From Methyloversatilis discipulorum (lineage in GTDB: Bacteria; Pseudomonadota; Gammaproteobacteria; Burkholderiales; Rhodocyclaceae): a stretch of DNA of 64,000 bases. The translations under genes and the position numbers were made by a program. Location of the stretch: assembly GCF_000385375.1 (NCBI RefSeq), contig NZ_ARVV01000001.1:3410001-3474000 (forward strand), in the 5' to 3' direction. Under the pieces are notes generated by a model. That model was not told the DNA's origin, ran no database searches, and saw only the letters and a program-made list of their open reading frames with translations. This document shows, piece by piece, positions 42,775-53,381 of the stretch; the first letter of the stretch is position 1, and every line of letters starts with the position of its first letter.

Positions 42775-44296
42775 GAGACGGATCCGGCACCAGCCGGTCG
42801 AGTACGCGCGCCGAGGACAGCACGCCGGGCAGACCGGCGCCCGGGTGCGTGCCGGCGCCGACCAGATAGAGCCGCTCCAGTTCTTCGCTGCGGTTGTGCG
42901 GACGGAACCAGGCGCTCTGCGTCAGCACCGGCTCCAGCCCGAAGGCCGCGCCCTTCAGCGACAGCAGGCGGTCGCGGAAATCGACAGGCGTAGTGACGCG
43001 CGAGGTGACGATGCGTTCGGCCAGCCCCGGTAACAGGGTTTCCGACAGGCGGTCCTCGATCGCCTGCCGATAGCGTTCCGCCTCGACTGTCCAGTCGGTG
43101 CCGCTGTCGAGATGAGGCACTGGCGACAGCACGTAGAAGGCGTCGCACCCAGGCGGCGCCAGCGACGGGTCGGTCGCGGTCGGCCGGTGCAAGTAGAGGC
43201 TGAAATCGTCGGCCAACACCTGGCGTTCGAAGATGTCGTGCAGCAGCGCCCGGTAGCGCGGACCGAGCAGTATCGTGTGGTGCGGCACCGCGTCGTAGCA
43301 GCCGCGCGTGCCGAAGTACCAGACGAACAGACTCATCGAATAGCGCGCGTCGTCGAGGCGGCGGTCGGTCCAGCGCTTGCGCCGGGTGGATGGCAGCAGG
43401 TGCTTGTAGGTGTAGGCGGCGTCGGCGTTCGACACCACGACGTCGGCCGCCAGCAGTTCGCCGTTGCGCAACCGCACCCCGGTGGCGCGGCCGTTGTGCG
43501 CGGTGATCTCGACCACCTCGGCGTCGCAGCGCACGCGGTTGCCCTGCCCCTCGATCAGCTTCACCAGGCCGCTGACCAGAGAGCCGGTGCCGCCCATCGC
43601 GAAGTGCACGCCCCACTGCCGCTCCAGGTGGGCGATCAGGCCGTAGATCGACGTGACAGTGAACGGATTGCCACCGACGAACAGCGGATGAAAGCTCAGC
43701 ACGAAGCGCAGCCGCTCGTCGCGCACATGGCTGGACACCAGGCTGTAAAGGCTGCGGTAACTCTGCAGCTTCACCATCGCCGGCAGCACGCGCGCCATGT
43801 CTATCCAGCTGTCGAAGGGCACGTGGCCCAGCTGTTCGAAACCGACGCGGAAGGTGGCCTCGCTGGCCCGCATGAAGCGCTCGTAACCGGCCACGTCGTC
43901 CGGCGCCAGCCGCGCGACCTCGCGCCGCATCGCCTCGGGATCACCAGAGCAGTCGAAGCTTTCGCCGTCGTCGAAACGGATGCGGTAGAACGGCGACAGC
44001 GGTCGCAGATCGACGTCGTCGGCCATCCGTCGGCCGCAAAGCTGCCACAGTTCCTCGAACAGGAAGGGCGCGGTGACGATGGTCGGGCCGGCGTCGAAGG
44101 TGAAGCCGTCCTGCCGGTGTACGTAGGCGCGTCCGCCCGGCGCGTCCAGTCGTTCCAGCACGGTGACGCGGTAGCCGCGCGCCCCGAGCCGGACCGCCGC
44201 GGCCAGTCCGCCGAAGCCGCTGCCTATCACCACCGCATGCGGTGCGCTGCGGCGCACGCCGGTCACCGCTGGCGGCAGATCATTCATCGAGGTCAT
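42767..44296 (-). CDS. crtI: phytoene desaturase
   Basis: 509 residues; FAD motif AVVIGSGFGGLAAAVRLGARGY and GGRAYVHRQDGFTFDAGPTIVTAP, and C-terminal LYLVGAGTHPGAGLPGVLSSA. It carries out the 3- or 4-step desaturation of phytoene to neurosporene or lycopene. Nineteen bases after bchD. Confidence 0.95.
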   Translation of the reverse strand: MTSMNDLPPAVTGVRRSAPHAVVIGSGFGGLAAAVRLGARGYRVTVLERLDAPGGRAYVHRQDGFTFDAGPTIVTAPFLFEELWQLCGRRMADDVDLRPLSPFYRIRFDDGESFDCSGDPEAMRREVARLAPDDVAGYERFMRASEATFRVGFEQLGHVPFDSWIDMARVLPAMVKLQSYRSLYSLVSSHVRDERLRFVLSFHPLFVGGNPFTVTSIYGLIAHLERQWGVHFAMGGTGSLVSGLVKLIEGQGNRVRCDAEVVEITAHNGRATGVRLRNGELLAADVVVSNADAAYTYKHLLPSTRRKRWTDRRLDDARYSMSLFVWYFGTRGCYDAVPHHTILLGPRYRALLHDIFERQVLADDFSLYLHRPTATDPSLAPPGCDAFYVLSPVPHLDSGTDWTVEAERYRQAIEDRLSETLLPGLAERIVTSRVTTPVDFRDRLLSLKGAAFGLEPVLTQSAWFRPHNRSEELERLYLVGAGTHPGAGLPGVLSSARVLDRLVPDPSHV

Positions 44297-44315
44297 GGCC
44301 GCATACCGGTCGTGT

Positions 44316-46142
44316 TCATCCGTTCTGGCCGGCGGACTGCGCGCCCGCCTGCTTCACCAGCTGCGAGATGCCCTGTGCATCGGCCGCCGACAGCGGTGCA
44401 TACAGGGCGCCCATGCCGGCCGCCAGCGACTGCGCGGACGGATGCGGCCGCGGCGAGGTGTCGATGAACAGCGTGCGCAGTGCCGACGCGCGCACCCGCC
44501 GCGCCGCCGCCTGCGCGTCCTGCTCGGCGCGGGCACGACCGCCCTGACCGTCGCGCGCGACATTGCCCCGGCCGTCGGTGAGCAGCACCAGCGTCGGCGT
44601 GTCGCCCTGCCGGCGCAGCGCGTCCGCCAGGCTCCAGCCCGCTTCGATGCCGGCGGCCAGCGGCGTGCCGCCGCCACCGGGCAGGCCGGCCAGGCTGCGT
44701 TTGGCACGCACCAGCGAACGGGTCGGCGGCAACAGCAGTTCGGCGCGCGTGCCGCGGAAGGCGATCACCGCCACGCGGTCGCGCCGCACGTAGCAGTCGG
44801 CCAGCAGAAGTTCGACCGCGCCCTTGGCTTCGCCCAGCCGGTGCAGCGCCGACGAGCCGGAGGCGTCGACGACGAAGATGGTGGTGGTCTGCGTACGCTG
44901 CCGGTAACGGACGACGCGGAAATCCTCGGGCCGCACCGCCACCCGCGTCGCCGGCATGCCCTGGCGTCGGCGCAGCAGCTGCCACGGCGCCGCCGCACGC
45001 AGCGTGTCGATGACGCTGAGCCGCAGTCCGCCGCCCGGCCGCCCCTTGCGTACGCCGACCGGCCGGCCGCGCTGGCCGTTGCCGCGCAGCGCGCCGGAGC
45101 GCCCGGCGCTGCGCGCCCGCGGCAGACGACCGCCAGCCAGCCGGATGTGCGCCAGCAGGTCAGGGCTCAGCGCGGCGCGTACCGCATCGAGCACGCGGTC
45201 TTCAAGTGGCTGTTGCAGATCGGCGGGCCTGTCGTCCTTCTGCTCGCCGCCCGCATCGCCCGGCGGCGGCGCGGCCTCGGCGGGCGTGTTGTCGGGCGCG
45301 GGGGAATCGGGTGGCACATCGGCCGACGCCTCGACGGCACTTGCCGGACACTGCGTCGCGCGCGGCGCCAGCACGAGCTGGGCGGCCAGCGTCACGTCCG
45401 GCTCGCCCACCTGGTCGCGCCCGTCCAGCGCGGCCGCGGCGCGGGCAGCGCGTACCGCGAGCATGAAGGCGCGCAGCGAATCGACGCCGAAGGCCTGTGC
45501 CGCTGCACCGAGCGACTGGATCACCACCGGCGATACGCTGACCGTCGGCAGGCGCGCACGCGCGGCGGCGATGTGTCCGGCATCGAAGGGCAGTTGCGGG
45601 CAGTCGCCGGCACGCAGGCCTTCGAGCTCGACGATGCAGGCCAGCCGATCGCACAGCGCGGCCGGCAGGTTCTCGTCGTCGCCCTGTGCCTCGTCCAGCG
45701 CGATCACTCCGAACTCAGCCGCCTCGCGCGTTTCCAGCCCATCGCGCAGCATCACCACGACGCCCTCGTCCATCACCGCGGTCAGCCGCGCTGCGGCCGC
45801 CGAACTGATGCGCTCGGCCATCGCCAGCAGCACGACGCCGCCGTGCGCCTCGACCAGCAGGCCGCGCTCGGCCACCGGTCGGCCGGCGCGCAGCGTGGCC
45901 GCGAGGTCGAGCCCGCCGAGCAGGCGGGCATCGGGTGCGTCGAGCGGAATGCGGCGCAGCGGCGTGCCGGGCGGCAGCAGCGCGCGCAGTTGCGCCAGCC
46001 AGGCGTCGCGCGCCGGACCGGCCTGGGCGCGCAGCCGCACACCGCCACATCCGGCCGGATCGAGCGCACACAGCGCGGCCGGCAGCAGTGCGCGCAGCCA
46101 GCGCGCCATCGTGTCGTCAGTCTGCATCGGTACCCCGCTCAT
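44316..46142 (-). CDS. bchD: magnesium chelatase subunit D
   Basis: 608 residues: a degenerate AAA+ N-terminal half without a Walker A, an acidic Pro-rich linker (about 275-315), and a C-terminal von Willebrand A domain with the MIDAS motif DASGS (D426) and [12 protein letters not shown]. It couples BchI ATPase to BchH. The ATG overlaps the bchI stop (ATGA); an alternative ATG lies five codons downstream. Confidence 0.95.
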   Translation of the reverse strand: MSGVPMQTDDTMARWLRALLPAALCALDPAGCGGVRLRAQAGPARDAWLAQLRALLPPGTPLRRIPLDAPDARLLGGLDLAATLRAGRPVAERGLLVEAHGGVVLLAMAERISSAAAARLTAVMDEGVVVMLRDGLETREAAEFGVIALDEAQGDDENLPAALCDRLACIVELEGLRAGDCPQLPFDAGHIAAARARLPTVSVSPVVIQSLGAAAQAFGVDSLRAFMLAVRAARAAAALDGRDQVGEPDVTLAAQLVLAPRATQCPASAVEASADVPPDSPAPDNTPAEAAPPPGDAGGEQKDDRPADLQQPLEDRVLDAVRAALSPDLLAHIRLAGGRLPRARSAGRSGALRGNGQRGRPVGVRKGRPGGGLRLSVIDTLRAAAPWQLLRRRQGMPATRVAVRPEDFRVVRYRQRTQTTTIFVVDASGSSALHRLGEAKGAVELLLADCYVRRDRVAVIAFRGTRAELLLPPTRSLVRAKRSLAGLPGGGGTPLAAGIEAGWSLADALRRQGDTPTLVLLTDGRGNVARDGQGGRARAEQDAQAAARRVRASALRTLFIDTSPRPHPSAQSLAAGMGALYAPLSAADAQGISQLVKQAGAQSAGQNG

Positions 46143-47158
46143 GCCGGCAGCAGCTCATCGACCGCGCGCGCCACGCGCACGCCGGAGCCGGATTCGTCCA
46201 GTGGATCGCGGCGCAGCCGGTGGCGCAGCGCCGACGGCGCGATCCGTCGCAGATGCGCGTCGCCGACCTCTTCGTCGCCGTCATAGGCCGCCAGTGCGCG
46301 CGCCGCGCGCACCAGCGTCAGTTCGCCGCGCAGGCCGTCGGTGCCGAGCTGCATGCACAGCCTGGCCGCCTGTTCGAGCGCCGCATCCGGCACCCGCACG
46401 GCGGGCAGGCGCTCACGCGCACCGACGATGCGACGACGCAGCTTGGCGTCGCGTCCGGACCACTGCGCACAGAAGCCGGCGCGGTCGCGCTCGAAGGCGT
46501 CACGACGTTTCACGACATCGACGCGGGTCGGCAGATCGGTCGGCGTACTCACCTCGACCGACAGGCCGAAGCGGTCCAGCAGCTGCGGCCGCAGTTCGCC
46601 CTCCTCCGGGTTGCCGCTGCCGACGAGCACGAAGCGCGCGGGGTGACGCACGCTGAGCCCTTCGCGCTCGACCACGTTCTCGCCGGAAGCGGCCACGTCG
46701 ATCAGCAGATCGACCAGGTGGTCCTCCAGCAGATTGACCTCGTCGACATAGAGAAAGCCGCGGTGGGCGCGCGCCAGCAGTCCGGGCTCGAAGGCCTTTT
46801 CACCGCGGGTCAGCGCGCGTTCGAGATCGAGAGCGCCAACCACGCGGTCCTCGGTGGCGCCAAGCGGCAGATCGACCACCGGCACCGGCACCAGCCGCGC
46901 GCGTCGCGATGCGGCAGCGGCGGAACAGACCGGGCAGACCGAGGCCACTTCGTCCGGGTCACACTGGTAGGCGCAGCCCTCGACCGCGCGCATCTTCGGC
47001 AGCAGCGCCGCCAGTGCGCGCACGGCCGTCGACTTGCCGGTGCCGCGGTCGCCGAACACGAGCACGCCGCCGATGGACGGATCGACCGCCGACAGCAGGA
47101 TGGCCTGCTTCATTTCGTCCTGGCCGACGATGGCCGAAAACGGGAAGGCTTGCGACAT
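46139..47158 (-). CDS. bchI: magnesium chelatase ATPase subunit I
   Basis: 339-residue AAA+ ATPase: Walker [10 protein letters not shown] (residues 36-44), Walker B region [15 protein letters not shown], and sensor [20 protein letters not shown]. The ATG at 47158 has GAGGTG upstream and gives the usual [13 protein letters not shown] start. It is the first gene of bchI-bchD-crtI-crtB. Confidence 0.96.
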   Translation of the reverse strand: MSQAFPFSAIVGQDEMKQAILLSAVDPSIGGVLVFGDRGTGKSTAVRALAALLPKMRAVEGCAYQCDPDEVASVCPVCSAAAASRRARLVPVPVVDLPLGATEDRVVGALDLERALTRGEKAFEPGLLARAHRGFLYVDEVNLLEDHLVDLLIDVAASGENVVEREGLSVRHPARFVLVGSGNPEEGELRPQLLDRFGLSVEVSTPTDLPTRVDVVKRRDAFERDRAGFCAQWSGRDAKLRRRIVGARERLPAVRVPDAALEQAARLCMQLGTDGLRGELTLVRAARALAAYDGDEEVGDAHLRRIAPSALRHRLRRDPLDESGSGVRVARAVDELLPA

Positions 47159-47213
47159 GGCGCACCTCGCGCGGAAGTCGGGCGCCATGGAAGATCGATG
47201 GCACAGCCGATAG

Positions 47214-47256
47214 TGTCACTTTATGCTGACACTTCGAATGTGTCTACAGATTGACG
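47214..47256 (-). promoter_or_regulatory. bchI promoter with PpsR palindromes
   Basis: Read toward bchI: -35 TAGACA (47246-47241), 17-base spacer, -10 TAAAGT (47223-47218). A perfect TGT-N12-ACA palindrome (47214-47231) covers the -10; a TGT-N12-ACG near match (47239-47256) covers the -35. They are 7 bp apart. Confidence 0.7.
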
Positions 47257-47276
47257 ATCTACGGTGTGCGGCGCGC

Positions 47277-47912
47277 TCAGCTTTCGTCGCGCGGCCAGCG
47301 CGGTACCGACCAGCCTGTCATCACAGCCAGCAGCCGCAGGCCGGCGATCAGCGCGACCGAGACGGCCAGCGACAGCAGCGGTGTCACCGCCAGCGCGTCC
47401 ATGCCGAGGTAGAGCCAGGCACCGACGAAGGCGCACAGGGCATAGGGCCGGTGGTCGTGGAACACGTTCGGCACCTCGTTGCAGATGACGTCGCGCATGA
47501 CGCCGCCGAGCACGCCGGTGACGACGCCCATCATGACCGACACGAAGAGCGGCATGCCCATCTGGTGCGCCAGGCTGACGCCGGTGACCGAAAACAGACC
47601 GAGGCCCAGAGCATCGGGAATCAGCATCGCGCGTTCGGTGACGATGTCGCGGTGCTTGTGCAGCCACGGTGCTGCCACCAGCGTGAGCACGAAGACGAGC
47701 CACACATAGCCCTGGTGCTCGACCCAGAAGAAGGGCCGGCGGTCGAGCAGCACGTCGCGCACCGTGCCGCCGCCAAAAGCGGTGATGAAGGCCACGGCGA
47801 ACACACCGACCACGTCCATGCGGCGGCGCGCTGCTTCGATAAGGCCAGACACGGCAAAGGCGAGCGTGGCGGCGAACTCGATCGCCGAAATGAGCAGCTG
47901 GAATCTGGGCAT
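47277..47912 (-). CDS. TRIC/UPF0126 family cation channel-like protein
   Basis: 211 residues, seven hydrophobic segments and two copies of the TRIC glycine motif: ITAFGGGTVRDVLLDRRPFFW and VTGVLGGVMRDVICNEVP. Bacterial TRIC-type proteins form trimeric cation channels. It marks the right-hand border of the photosynthesis cluster, 46 bases beyond the bchI upstream PpsR sites. Confidence 0.88.
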   Translation of the reverse strand: MPRFQLLISAIEFAATLAFAVSGLIEAARRRMDVVGVFAVAFITAFGGGTVRDVLLDRRPFFWVEHQGYVWLVFVLTLVAAPWLHKHRDIVTERAMLIPDALGLGLFSVTGVSLAHQMGMPLFVSVMMGVVTGVLGGVMRDVICNEVPNVFHDHRPYALCAFVGAWLYLGMDALAVTPLLSLAVSVALIAGLRLLAVMTGWSVPRWPRDES

Positions 47913-47940
47913 GCGGCGATTGTAGGCGCCGCGGGCGGTT

Positions 47941-48432
47941 TCAGCGTTGCCGTGCCTCGAACACGTTGGCGCCTGCCGGCGTCACGAAGGATTCGAGAAA
48001 GCGGGTGCGCTGGAAGTCGGCGACGGTCGGCGGATGCGCCCGACAGGGCGCCTGCAGGAAGGGCGTGTACATATAGACGGACATTTCCGGCGATTCGAAA
48101 TGGACCCGGACCGACGACGTGCGCGCCGCATCGTATTCCGGCGGCAGGCCGATCTGCGCCACCAGCGTGTAGGCGATCAGCTTGTCCTTCCACGCCATCG
48201 CCACCAGCCTGTCGTGCAGTATTTCGTACTGCATGTAGTGCGGCAGCGCGTAGTTTGCGGGGTCGGACTCCAGCGGATGGACAAAACCGGCCGGACAGAC
48301 ATAGCTGCCGAAGGGCCACACCGTGCCGAAGCGCCGCAGGCGTTCGCGCGCCTGCCGGTTGCTGCGGTCCAGCAGTTCAAGCAGTTCGAACTCGGCGAGC
48401 GGGGAATCGGGCTTGAACAGGGGAAGCGCCAT
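47941..48432 (-). CDS. hypothetical soluble protein
   Basis: 163 residues with no signal peptide or membrane helix. Aromatic-rich central part (FGSYVCPAGFVHPLESDPANYALPHYMQYEILHDRL). No motif that I recognise. The frame is clean and codon use is like its neighbours. It follows a 231-base gap (48433-48663) that separates it from a divergent peptidase gene; no distinct promoter was resolved there. Confidence 0.6.
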   Translation of the reverse strand: MALPLFKPDSPLAEFELLELLDRSNRQARERLRRFGTVWPFGSYVCPAGFVHPLESDPANYALPHYMQYEILHDRLVAMAWKDKLIAYTLVAQIGLPPEYDAARTSSVRVHFESPEMSVYMYTPFLQAPCRAHPPTVADFQRTRFLESFVTPAGANVFEARQR

Positions 48433-48663
48433 GGTGAAACGGAGGCCGATGAAAATGACCGTTCCAGTCTATGCCGACCGTGCGCACCGGCATGCCCAAC
48501 GCATCACGCTGATACAAATCGGCGCGAGCAGACGCCACATCGTTGTTTTGAACGGGGAAATTGCCTGATCGGGCTCAGGCATTCGGCTGATTGCCGCGGC
48601 GCTGGCGCGCTACGTATAAGTCGGCCCAGTCCCCTCGCGTTTGCCCTGCCCGGAGCCGCCATC

Positions 48664-49800
48664 GTGAATGCGCACAGCCGACAACGCCAGCTTCGCCGCC
48701 TGCTCACGCTGCGCGCCACCCTATGCATCGGGCTGCTGACCGCAGCACTGGCCGGCTGCCTGCTGTCCGGGCTGATGCTGCTGCATGCGCTGGAAGGCGC
48801 CTCGACGGTGACGACTGCCGTTGCGCTGGCCGTGCTGCTGACCGTAGTCTGGGTCAGCGTGCGACTTTCGCGCTGGCTCTGGGTACCGACGCCGGACTGC
48901 GCGGGCATCGTGCTGCCGGACGCGCTGGCGCCCGGCTTCCGTCGGCGCATCGACCGTCTTTGCACACGGCTCGGCGCGCGCCGCATCGACCGCGTGCTGG
49001 CCACGCCGGAGGTGAACGCCGCCGTCGTGTGTCGCCCGGCTTTCGGTCTGTTCGGCCCGATGCGCACGACGCTGCTGCTGGGCATACCACTGGCCCACTG
49101 CCTGACGCCGCAGCAACTGTCGGCGGTGCTGGCGCACGAACTGGCTCACCTGTCGGCGCAGCGCGGCCGCCGCGGTGCCTGGGCCGCCCATCTGCGCACC
49201 TGGTGGCTGCGCTGTTTCGACCGCATCGACGAGGACGACGGCCCTCTGGCGCGTGCCGCCCGTCGTGCGTTCGCGCGCACCGCGCGGACCGACCTCGAAC
49301 AGTCCGTACAGTTGTCGCGACTGGACGAATTCGAGGCCGACGCACTCGCTGCCCGCGCGGTCGGTGCACCGGCGCTGGCCGGCGCACTGATCGATCTGGC
49401 GATGAAGGACCGCTTCCTGACCGAGAACTACTGGACCAAGGTGATGGAACAGGCGCGCAGCAGGCGCCGGCCGCGCATCCGCCCCTTCCGCGAAATGGGC
49501 CTCGGCATGCAGGTGGGCTTCGTGCGCGACGAGGCGCTGGCCGATCTGGAGCATCTGCTCGGCGCCCGCGCCGACACCGCCGCCTTCGACACCCACCCGG
49601 CGCTGGCCGAACGCCTGGCGGCGCTCGACATCGACCACGCCGACGGCCTGCCCGACGCGGCCGACGGCCCGAGCGCGGCCGAGCACTACTTCGCCGATCT
49701 GCTGCCGACGCTGTCGCTGGCCTTCGACCGCATGTGGTGGCTGGCCTCGTCGCGCGACTGGCGGCAGCAGTACCGCAGCGCGCACGCTGATCGTCGCTGA
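48664..49800 (+). CDS. M48-family metallopeptidase, membrane-anchored
   Basis: 378 residues from a GTG. Two N-terminal membrane helices (about 15-40 and 49-70), then the zinc site HELAH (158-162) with the third ligand in LDEFEADAL (E224). FGPMRTTLLLGIPLAHCL precedes the site, as in HtpX/Ste24-like peptidases. Substrate unknown. The GTG at 48664 has CGGAG upstream and is the first start that gives a sensible membrane N-terminus; upstream frame is antisense to the preceding gene. Confidence 0.8.
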   Translation: MNAHSRQRQLRRLLTLRATLCIGLLTAALAGCLLSGLMLLHALEGASTVTTAVALAVLLTVVWVSVRLSRWLWVPTPDCAGIVLPDALAPGFRRRIDRLCTRLGARRIDRVLATPEVNAAVVCRPAFGLFGPMRTTLLLGIPLAHCLTPQQLSAVLAHELAHLSAQRGRRGAWAAHLRTWWLRCFDRIDEDDGPLARAARRAFARTARTDLEQSVQLSRLDEFEADALAARAVGAPALAGALIDLAMKDRFLTENYWTKVMEQARSRRRPRIRPFREMGLGMQVGFVRDEALADLEHLLGARADTAAFDTHPALAERLAALDIDHADGLPDAADGPSAAEHYFADLLPTLSLAFDRMWWLASSRDWRQQYRSAHADRR

Positions 49801-49816
49801 CTCAGCAGATCCTGAA

Positions 49817-50239
49817 TCAGCAGATCCTCTCCCACAGGCTGGTTTCGTCGCCCAGCCGTTCCAGTTCGGCGCCCTTGAAGTCGCCGCGCGACACGATGCC
49901 GACGATCACCCCGTTGTCGACCACCGGCAGGTGGCGGAAGCCGCGATCGTTCATTTCGCGCAGCGCGTCGATCGAGGTCTGGTCCGGCGCAATCGTGTGC
50001 GGATCCGGCGTCATCGCCTCGGCCAGCGTCATGGCCGGCGCGTGATGCCCTTCGGCAAGTATCCGCACTGCGTCGCGGCCGGTGAAGATGCCGACCAGCT
50101 TCTGCTTGTCGTCAACGATCAGCACCGCCCCGGTCCCCTTCTCGTGCATCAGCCGGCAGGCATGACTGACCGTGTCGTTCCGCTGCAGCAACAGCGGTTC
50201 CCTGTTCTTGATGATGAAGGCGATGTAGCGCTTTTCCAT
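49817..50239 (-). CDS. CBS-domain pair protein
   Basis: 140 residues, two CBS domains (NREPLLLQRNDTVSHACRLM... and AMTPDPHTIAPDQTSIDALREM...). CAGGAGACATC precedes the ATG. Nucleotide-sensing module of unknown target; convergent with the peptidase gene (16 bases between stops). Confidence 0.85.
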   Translation of the reverse strand: MEKRYIAFIIKNREPLLLQRNDTVSHACRLMHEKGTGAVLIVDDKQKLVGIFTGRDAVRILAEGHHAPAMTLAEAMTPDPHTIAPDQTSIDALREMNDRGFRHLPVVDNGVIVGIVSRGDFKGAELERLGDETSLWERIC

Positions 50240-50401
50240 GATGTCTCCTGAAATGCCCGGGGCGAGTCCCCTTTGAATCTAGCCGCCGGCCGGTCGGCCG
50301 TCTTGAGCAGGATCAGGCGGGCGCGCCTTGACTGTGCCGCCGCGCCGACCGGAACAGCCGGCAGCACGACAGGGAGGCGGACCACGACAGGCTCTACACT
50401 G

Positions 50402-51331
50402 ATGCCCCGTCAACCGGTTGCCCTCGCAATGCCCCGCTTCACCCTGTCCCCGCGTATCACCGGCTATCTCGCCGCCGCCGGTACCGTCGCCATCTGGACC
50501 GGCTTCATCCTGGTATCCCGCTACGGCGGCAAGAGCCCGCTGACCGCCTGGGACACGCTGGCGCTGCGCCTGGGCACGGCCGCACTGTTGCTGCTGCCTT
50601 TCGCCGGCAGCCTGCCGCGCGGCGCCTGGCGCGACGCGCAACTGTGGACGCTGACCCTGCTCGGCGGCCTCATCTACGGCCTGTTCGTGTTCGCCGCCTT
50701 CAAGTACGCACCGGCCGCGCACGGCGCCATCCTGCTGCCGGGCATGCAGCCCTTCCTGGTCGCTGCGGCCGCCTGGTGGGTGCTCGGCTCGCGACCGGGC
50801 GCCGGGCGCATGGTCGGCCTGGCCGGCATTGCGCTGGGCATTGCCTGCGTGGCGGTGCACTACTCCGCCGGCGGCCACGCATGGACGCACGACATGCTGC
50901 TGGGCGACCTGCTGCTGCTCGGCGGCTCGGCCGCGTGGGCGCTGTACAGCGTGCTGGCGAAGAAATGGAAGCGCGACGCCTGGACGCTGACCCGCTTCGT
51001 CGCACTCGGCTCGACCGCGCTCTACCTGCCGGTCTATCTGCTGTCGCTGCCCAAGGCGCTCGACCAGGTGCCGACCGGCATGCTGGTGCTGCAGGGTCTC
51101 TACCAGGGCGCCGGCGTCACCATCGTGGCGATGATGCTGTTCCTGAAGGCGGTGCATGAGCTGGGCGCCGAACGCACCGGCGCGCTGGTGGCGCTGGTGC
51201 CGGTACTGGCCGGCGTCGCCGCGGCGCCGCTGCTCGACGAACCGCTGTCCGGCTGGCTGGTCGCCGGCCTGATCTGCGTGTCGGCGGGCGCCTTCGTCGC
51301 CGCGCGGCCCGGGCGGGCGACGGCACGCTGA
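50402..51331 (+). CDS. EamA-type drug/metabolite transporter
   Basis: 309 residues, ten hydrophobic helices arranged as two EamA repeats (for example AAAGTVAIWTGFILVSRYGGKSPL and LGDLLLLGGSAAWALYSVLAKKWKR). Likely exporter of a small metabolite; substrate unknown. The start could also be the ATG at 50429. It ends at a strong terminator. Confidence 0.85.
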   Translation: MPRQPVALAMPRFTLSPRITGYLAAAGTVAIWTGFILVSRYGGKSPLTAWDTLALRLGTAALLLLPFAGSLPRGAWRDAQLWTLTLLGGLIYGLFVFAAFKYAPAAHGAILLPGMQPFLVAAAAWWVLGSRPGAGRMVGLAGIALGIACVAVHYSAGGHAWTHDMLLGDLLLLGGSAAWALYSVLAKKWKRDAWTLTRFVALGSTALYLPVYLLSLPKALDQVPTGMLVLQGLYQGAGVTIVAMMLFLKAVHELGAERTGALVALVPVLAGVAAAPLLDEPLSGWLVAGLICVSAGAFVAARPGRATAR

Positions 51332-51366
51332 AAAAAAAACGGCGCACCCGCGGGCGCGCCGTTTTT
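51332..51366. terminator. bidirectional Rho-independent terminator
   Basis: GC stem ACGGCGC...GCGCCGT with inner CCC/GGG, flanked by nine A on the left and five T on the right, between the convergent DMT transporter and ssb genes. It should stop transcription from both sides. Confidence 0.9.
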
Positions 51367-51388
51367 CTGTCCGGACTGACCGTTCGTG

Positions 51389-51922
51389 TCAGAACGGGAT
51401 GTCGTCGTCCATGCCGCCGAAGCCGCCGGACGAGGACGGCGGTGCCGACTGCGGCGCCGGCGCCGGCCGGCTGGGCGCCTGACGCGGCGCGGACTGGCGC
51501 GGTGCCTGATCGAAATCGTCGCCACCGCCGTAACCACCACCGCCACCGCCGCCGTAGCTTTCACCGCCACCGCCGCCACCCGAGCCCTGCCGACTGCCCA
51601 GCATCTGCATCTGCTCGGCGCGGATTTCGGTGGTGTAGCGGTCCTGACCTTCCTTGTCCTGCCACTTGCGGGTGCGCAGGCTGCCCTCGACATAGACGGC
51701 GGAGCCCTTGCGCAGGTACTGGCCGGCGATCTCGGCCAGGCGGCCGTAGAAGGACACGCGATGCCACTCCGTCTGTTCCTTCTTCTCGCCGGTCTGCTTG
51801 TCCTTCCAGCTGTCGGTGGTCGCCACCGTGATGTTGCAGATCGCGTCGCCGTTTGGCGCGTAGCGGGTTTCCGGATCGCGGCCCAGGTTGCCGACGATGA
51901 TGACCTTGTTTACTGAAGCCAT
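51389..51922 (-). CDS. ssb: single-stranded DNA-binding protein
   Basis: 177 residues: OB-fold ([41 protein letters not shown]), a Gly-rich then Pro/Gln/Ser-rich linker (about 112-165) and the acidic tip MDDDIPF that recruits repair proteins. A GGGAGGAAAATC ribosome site supports the start. Confidence 0.96.
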   Translation of the reverse strand: MASVNKVIIVGNLGRDPETRYAPNGDAICNITVATTDSWKDKQTGEKKEQTEWHRVSFYGRLAEIAGQYLRKGSAVYVEGSLRTRKWQDKEGQDRYTTEIRAEQMQMLGSRQGSGGGGGGESYGGGGGGGYGGGDDFDQAPRQSAPRQAPSRPAPAPQSAPPSSSGGFGGMDDDIPF

Positions 51923-52010
51923 GATTTTCCTCCCGCGAGATTCGTGTATTTCGTTTCTGACAGAGGCGCTACGCACCGGACGGGCGCTGCGCCATTATTC
52001 CATATGAATT

Positions 52011-53381
52011 TCAGGCAACAACCGGCGCATCGAGCAGCCGGCGTACGCCCTCTTCGTCCCACAGTTCCAGATTCACCTTCAGATACGCCATCCGGCGCTC
52101 CCGTTCTACGCTGGCTTCCCTGACACCCGGCAGTTCGAGCAGGCGCTCGCGCAGCCACTCGATGTCGACATGATCGCCGATCGCGTACTCGCGCAGTGCA
52201 ACCACCGGCGGCGCTTGCATGCTGCGTGCCCACAGCCACCAGGCGATGGCCAGCGCAATGCAGAAGCCGAACACGCCAGCGGCGCCGAAACGCAGCGCGA
52301 TCGCCCCGCCGATGGCGCTGCCGGTGGCGGCGCCGATGGACTGCGCGGTATTGAACACACCGAGCGCCGCACCCTTGGCCGCCGGCGGCGCGATGCGCGA
52401 CACCAGCGAGGGCAGCAGCGCCTCCAGCAGGTTGAAGGCGATGAAGAACACGAACAGCCCGCCGACCAGCACCCACATCAGGTCGACCTGCGCCAGGAAG
52501 ATGAACTGCGAAACGATCAGCGTGACGATGGACGCCAGGAACACCGACTTCACGCGCGCCCGCTTTTCGGCCCAGACGATGGCCGGCACCATGACGACGA
52601 AACTGGCCAGCACGATGGGCAGGTAGAGCGTCCAGTGTTCGGCCACCGGCACGCCCATCACCTCGACCAGCGCCAGCGGCACCATCAGGAACATGGCCAT
52701 CTGCACCATGTGTACGGTGAACATGCCGAAGTTGAGGCGCATCAGCTGACGGTCGGCGATCACCCGCGCAAACGGCGTCGGCTGCACCACCGGCGCGTGG
52801 TCCGGATCCGGCACCACCTTGAGCAGCACCGGAATCGCGGTCAGTGCCAGCACGGCGATGAACAGGAACATGCCGTCCATGCCCACCCAGCCGTAAAGCG
52901 CCGGCGACAGCACCAGAGAACCGGCGAACACGAGGCCGATGGTCGAACCTATCATCGCCATCACCTTGGTGCGGTGCTGGTCGCGCACCAGATCGGCGGC
53001 AAGCGCGGTCACCGCGGCCGAAATGGCGCCGGTACCCTGCAGGATGCGCGCCGCGATCATCCAGTGGATGTCCGGCGCCCACATCGCCATCAGGCTGCCC
53101 GCCGCGTACAGCAGCAGACCGACGACGATGACCGGCTTGCGACCGAAGCGGTCGGAGGCAATGCCGAACGGAATCTGCATGAAGGCCTGGGCGAGACCGA
53201 ACACGCCGAAGGCCAGCCCGGCCATGAAAATGTTGTCGCCGCCGGGCAGCGTCCGCGCGAAAACCGAAAACACCGGCAGCACGAGGAACAGGCCGAGCAT
53301 GCGCAAGGCGAGAATGAATGCGAGCGCCACGCCCGCACGCCATTCGGTGCGGGTCATGCGGTCTGAAATAGGGGAAGTCAT
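52011..53381 (-). CDS. MFS transporter with C-terminal YajR-like soluble domain
   Basis: 456 residues: 12 membrane helices of the major facilitator superfamily with motif A GIASDRFGRKPVIVVG, then a 65-residue soluble tail with a ferredoxin-like pattern (DIEWLRERLLELPGVREASVERERRMAYLKVN). This layout and length match Escherichia coli YajR with its YAM domain. Substrate unknown. The gene order ssb-MFS-...-uvrA is common in betaproteobacteria. Confidence 0.85.
   Translation of the reverse strand: MTSPISDRMTRTEWRAGVALAFILALRMLGLFLVLPVFSVFARTLPGGDNIFMAGLAFGVFGLAQAFMQIPFGIASDRFGRKPVIVVGLLLYAAGSLMAMWAPDIHWMIAARILQGTGAISAAVTALAADLVRDQHRTKVMAMIGSTIGLVFAGSLVLSPALYGWVGMDGMFLFIAVLALTAIPVLLKVVPDPDHAPVVQPTPFARVIADRQLMRLNFGMFTVHMVQMAMFLMVPLALVEVMGVPVAEHWTLYLPIVLASFVVMVPAIVWAEKRARVKSVFLASIVTLIVSQFIFLAQVDLMWVLVGGLFVFFIAFNLLEALLPSLVSRIAPPAAKGAALGVFNTAQSIGAATGSAIGGAIALRFGAAGVFGFCIALAIAWWLWARSMQAPPVVALREYAIGDHVDIEWLRERLLELPGVREASVERERRMAYLKVNLELWDEEGVRRLLDAPVVA

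Noticed and set aside
42767..44296. Assignment of this desaturase as CrtD
   Set aside because: It is paired with crtB and has the CrtI pattern (GGRAYVHRQDGFTFDAGPT); the paralogue next to crtC is the better CrtD.
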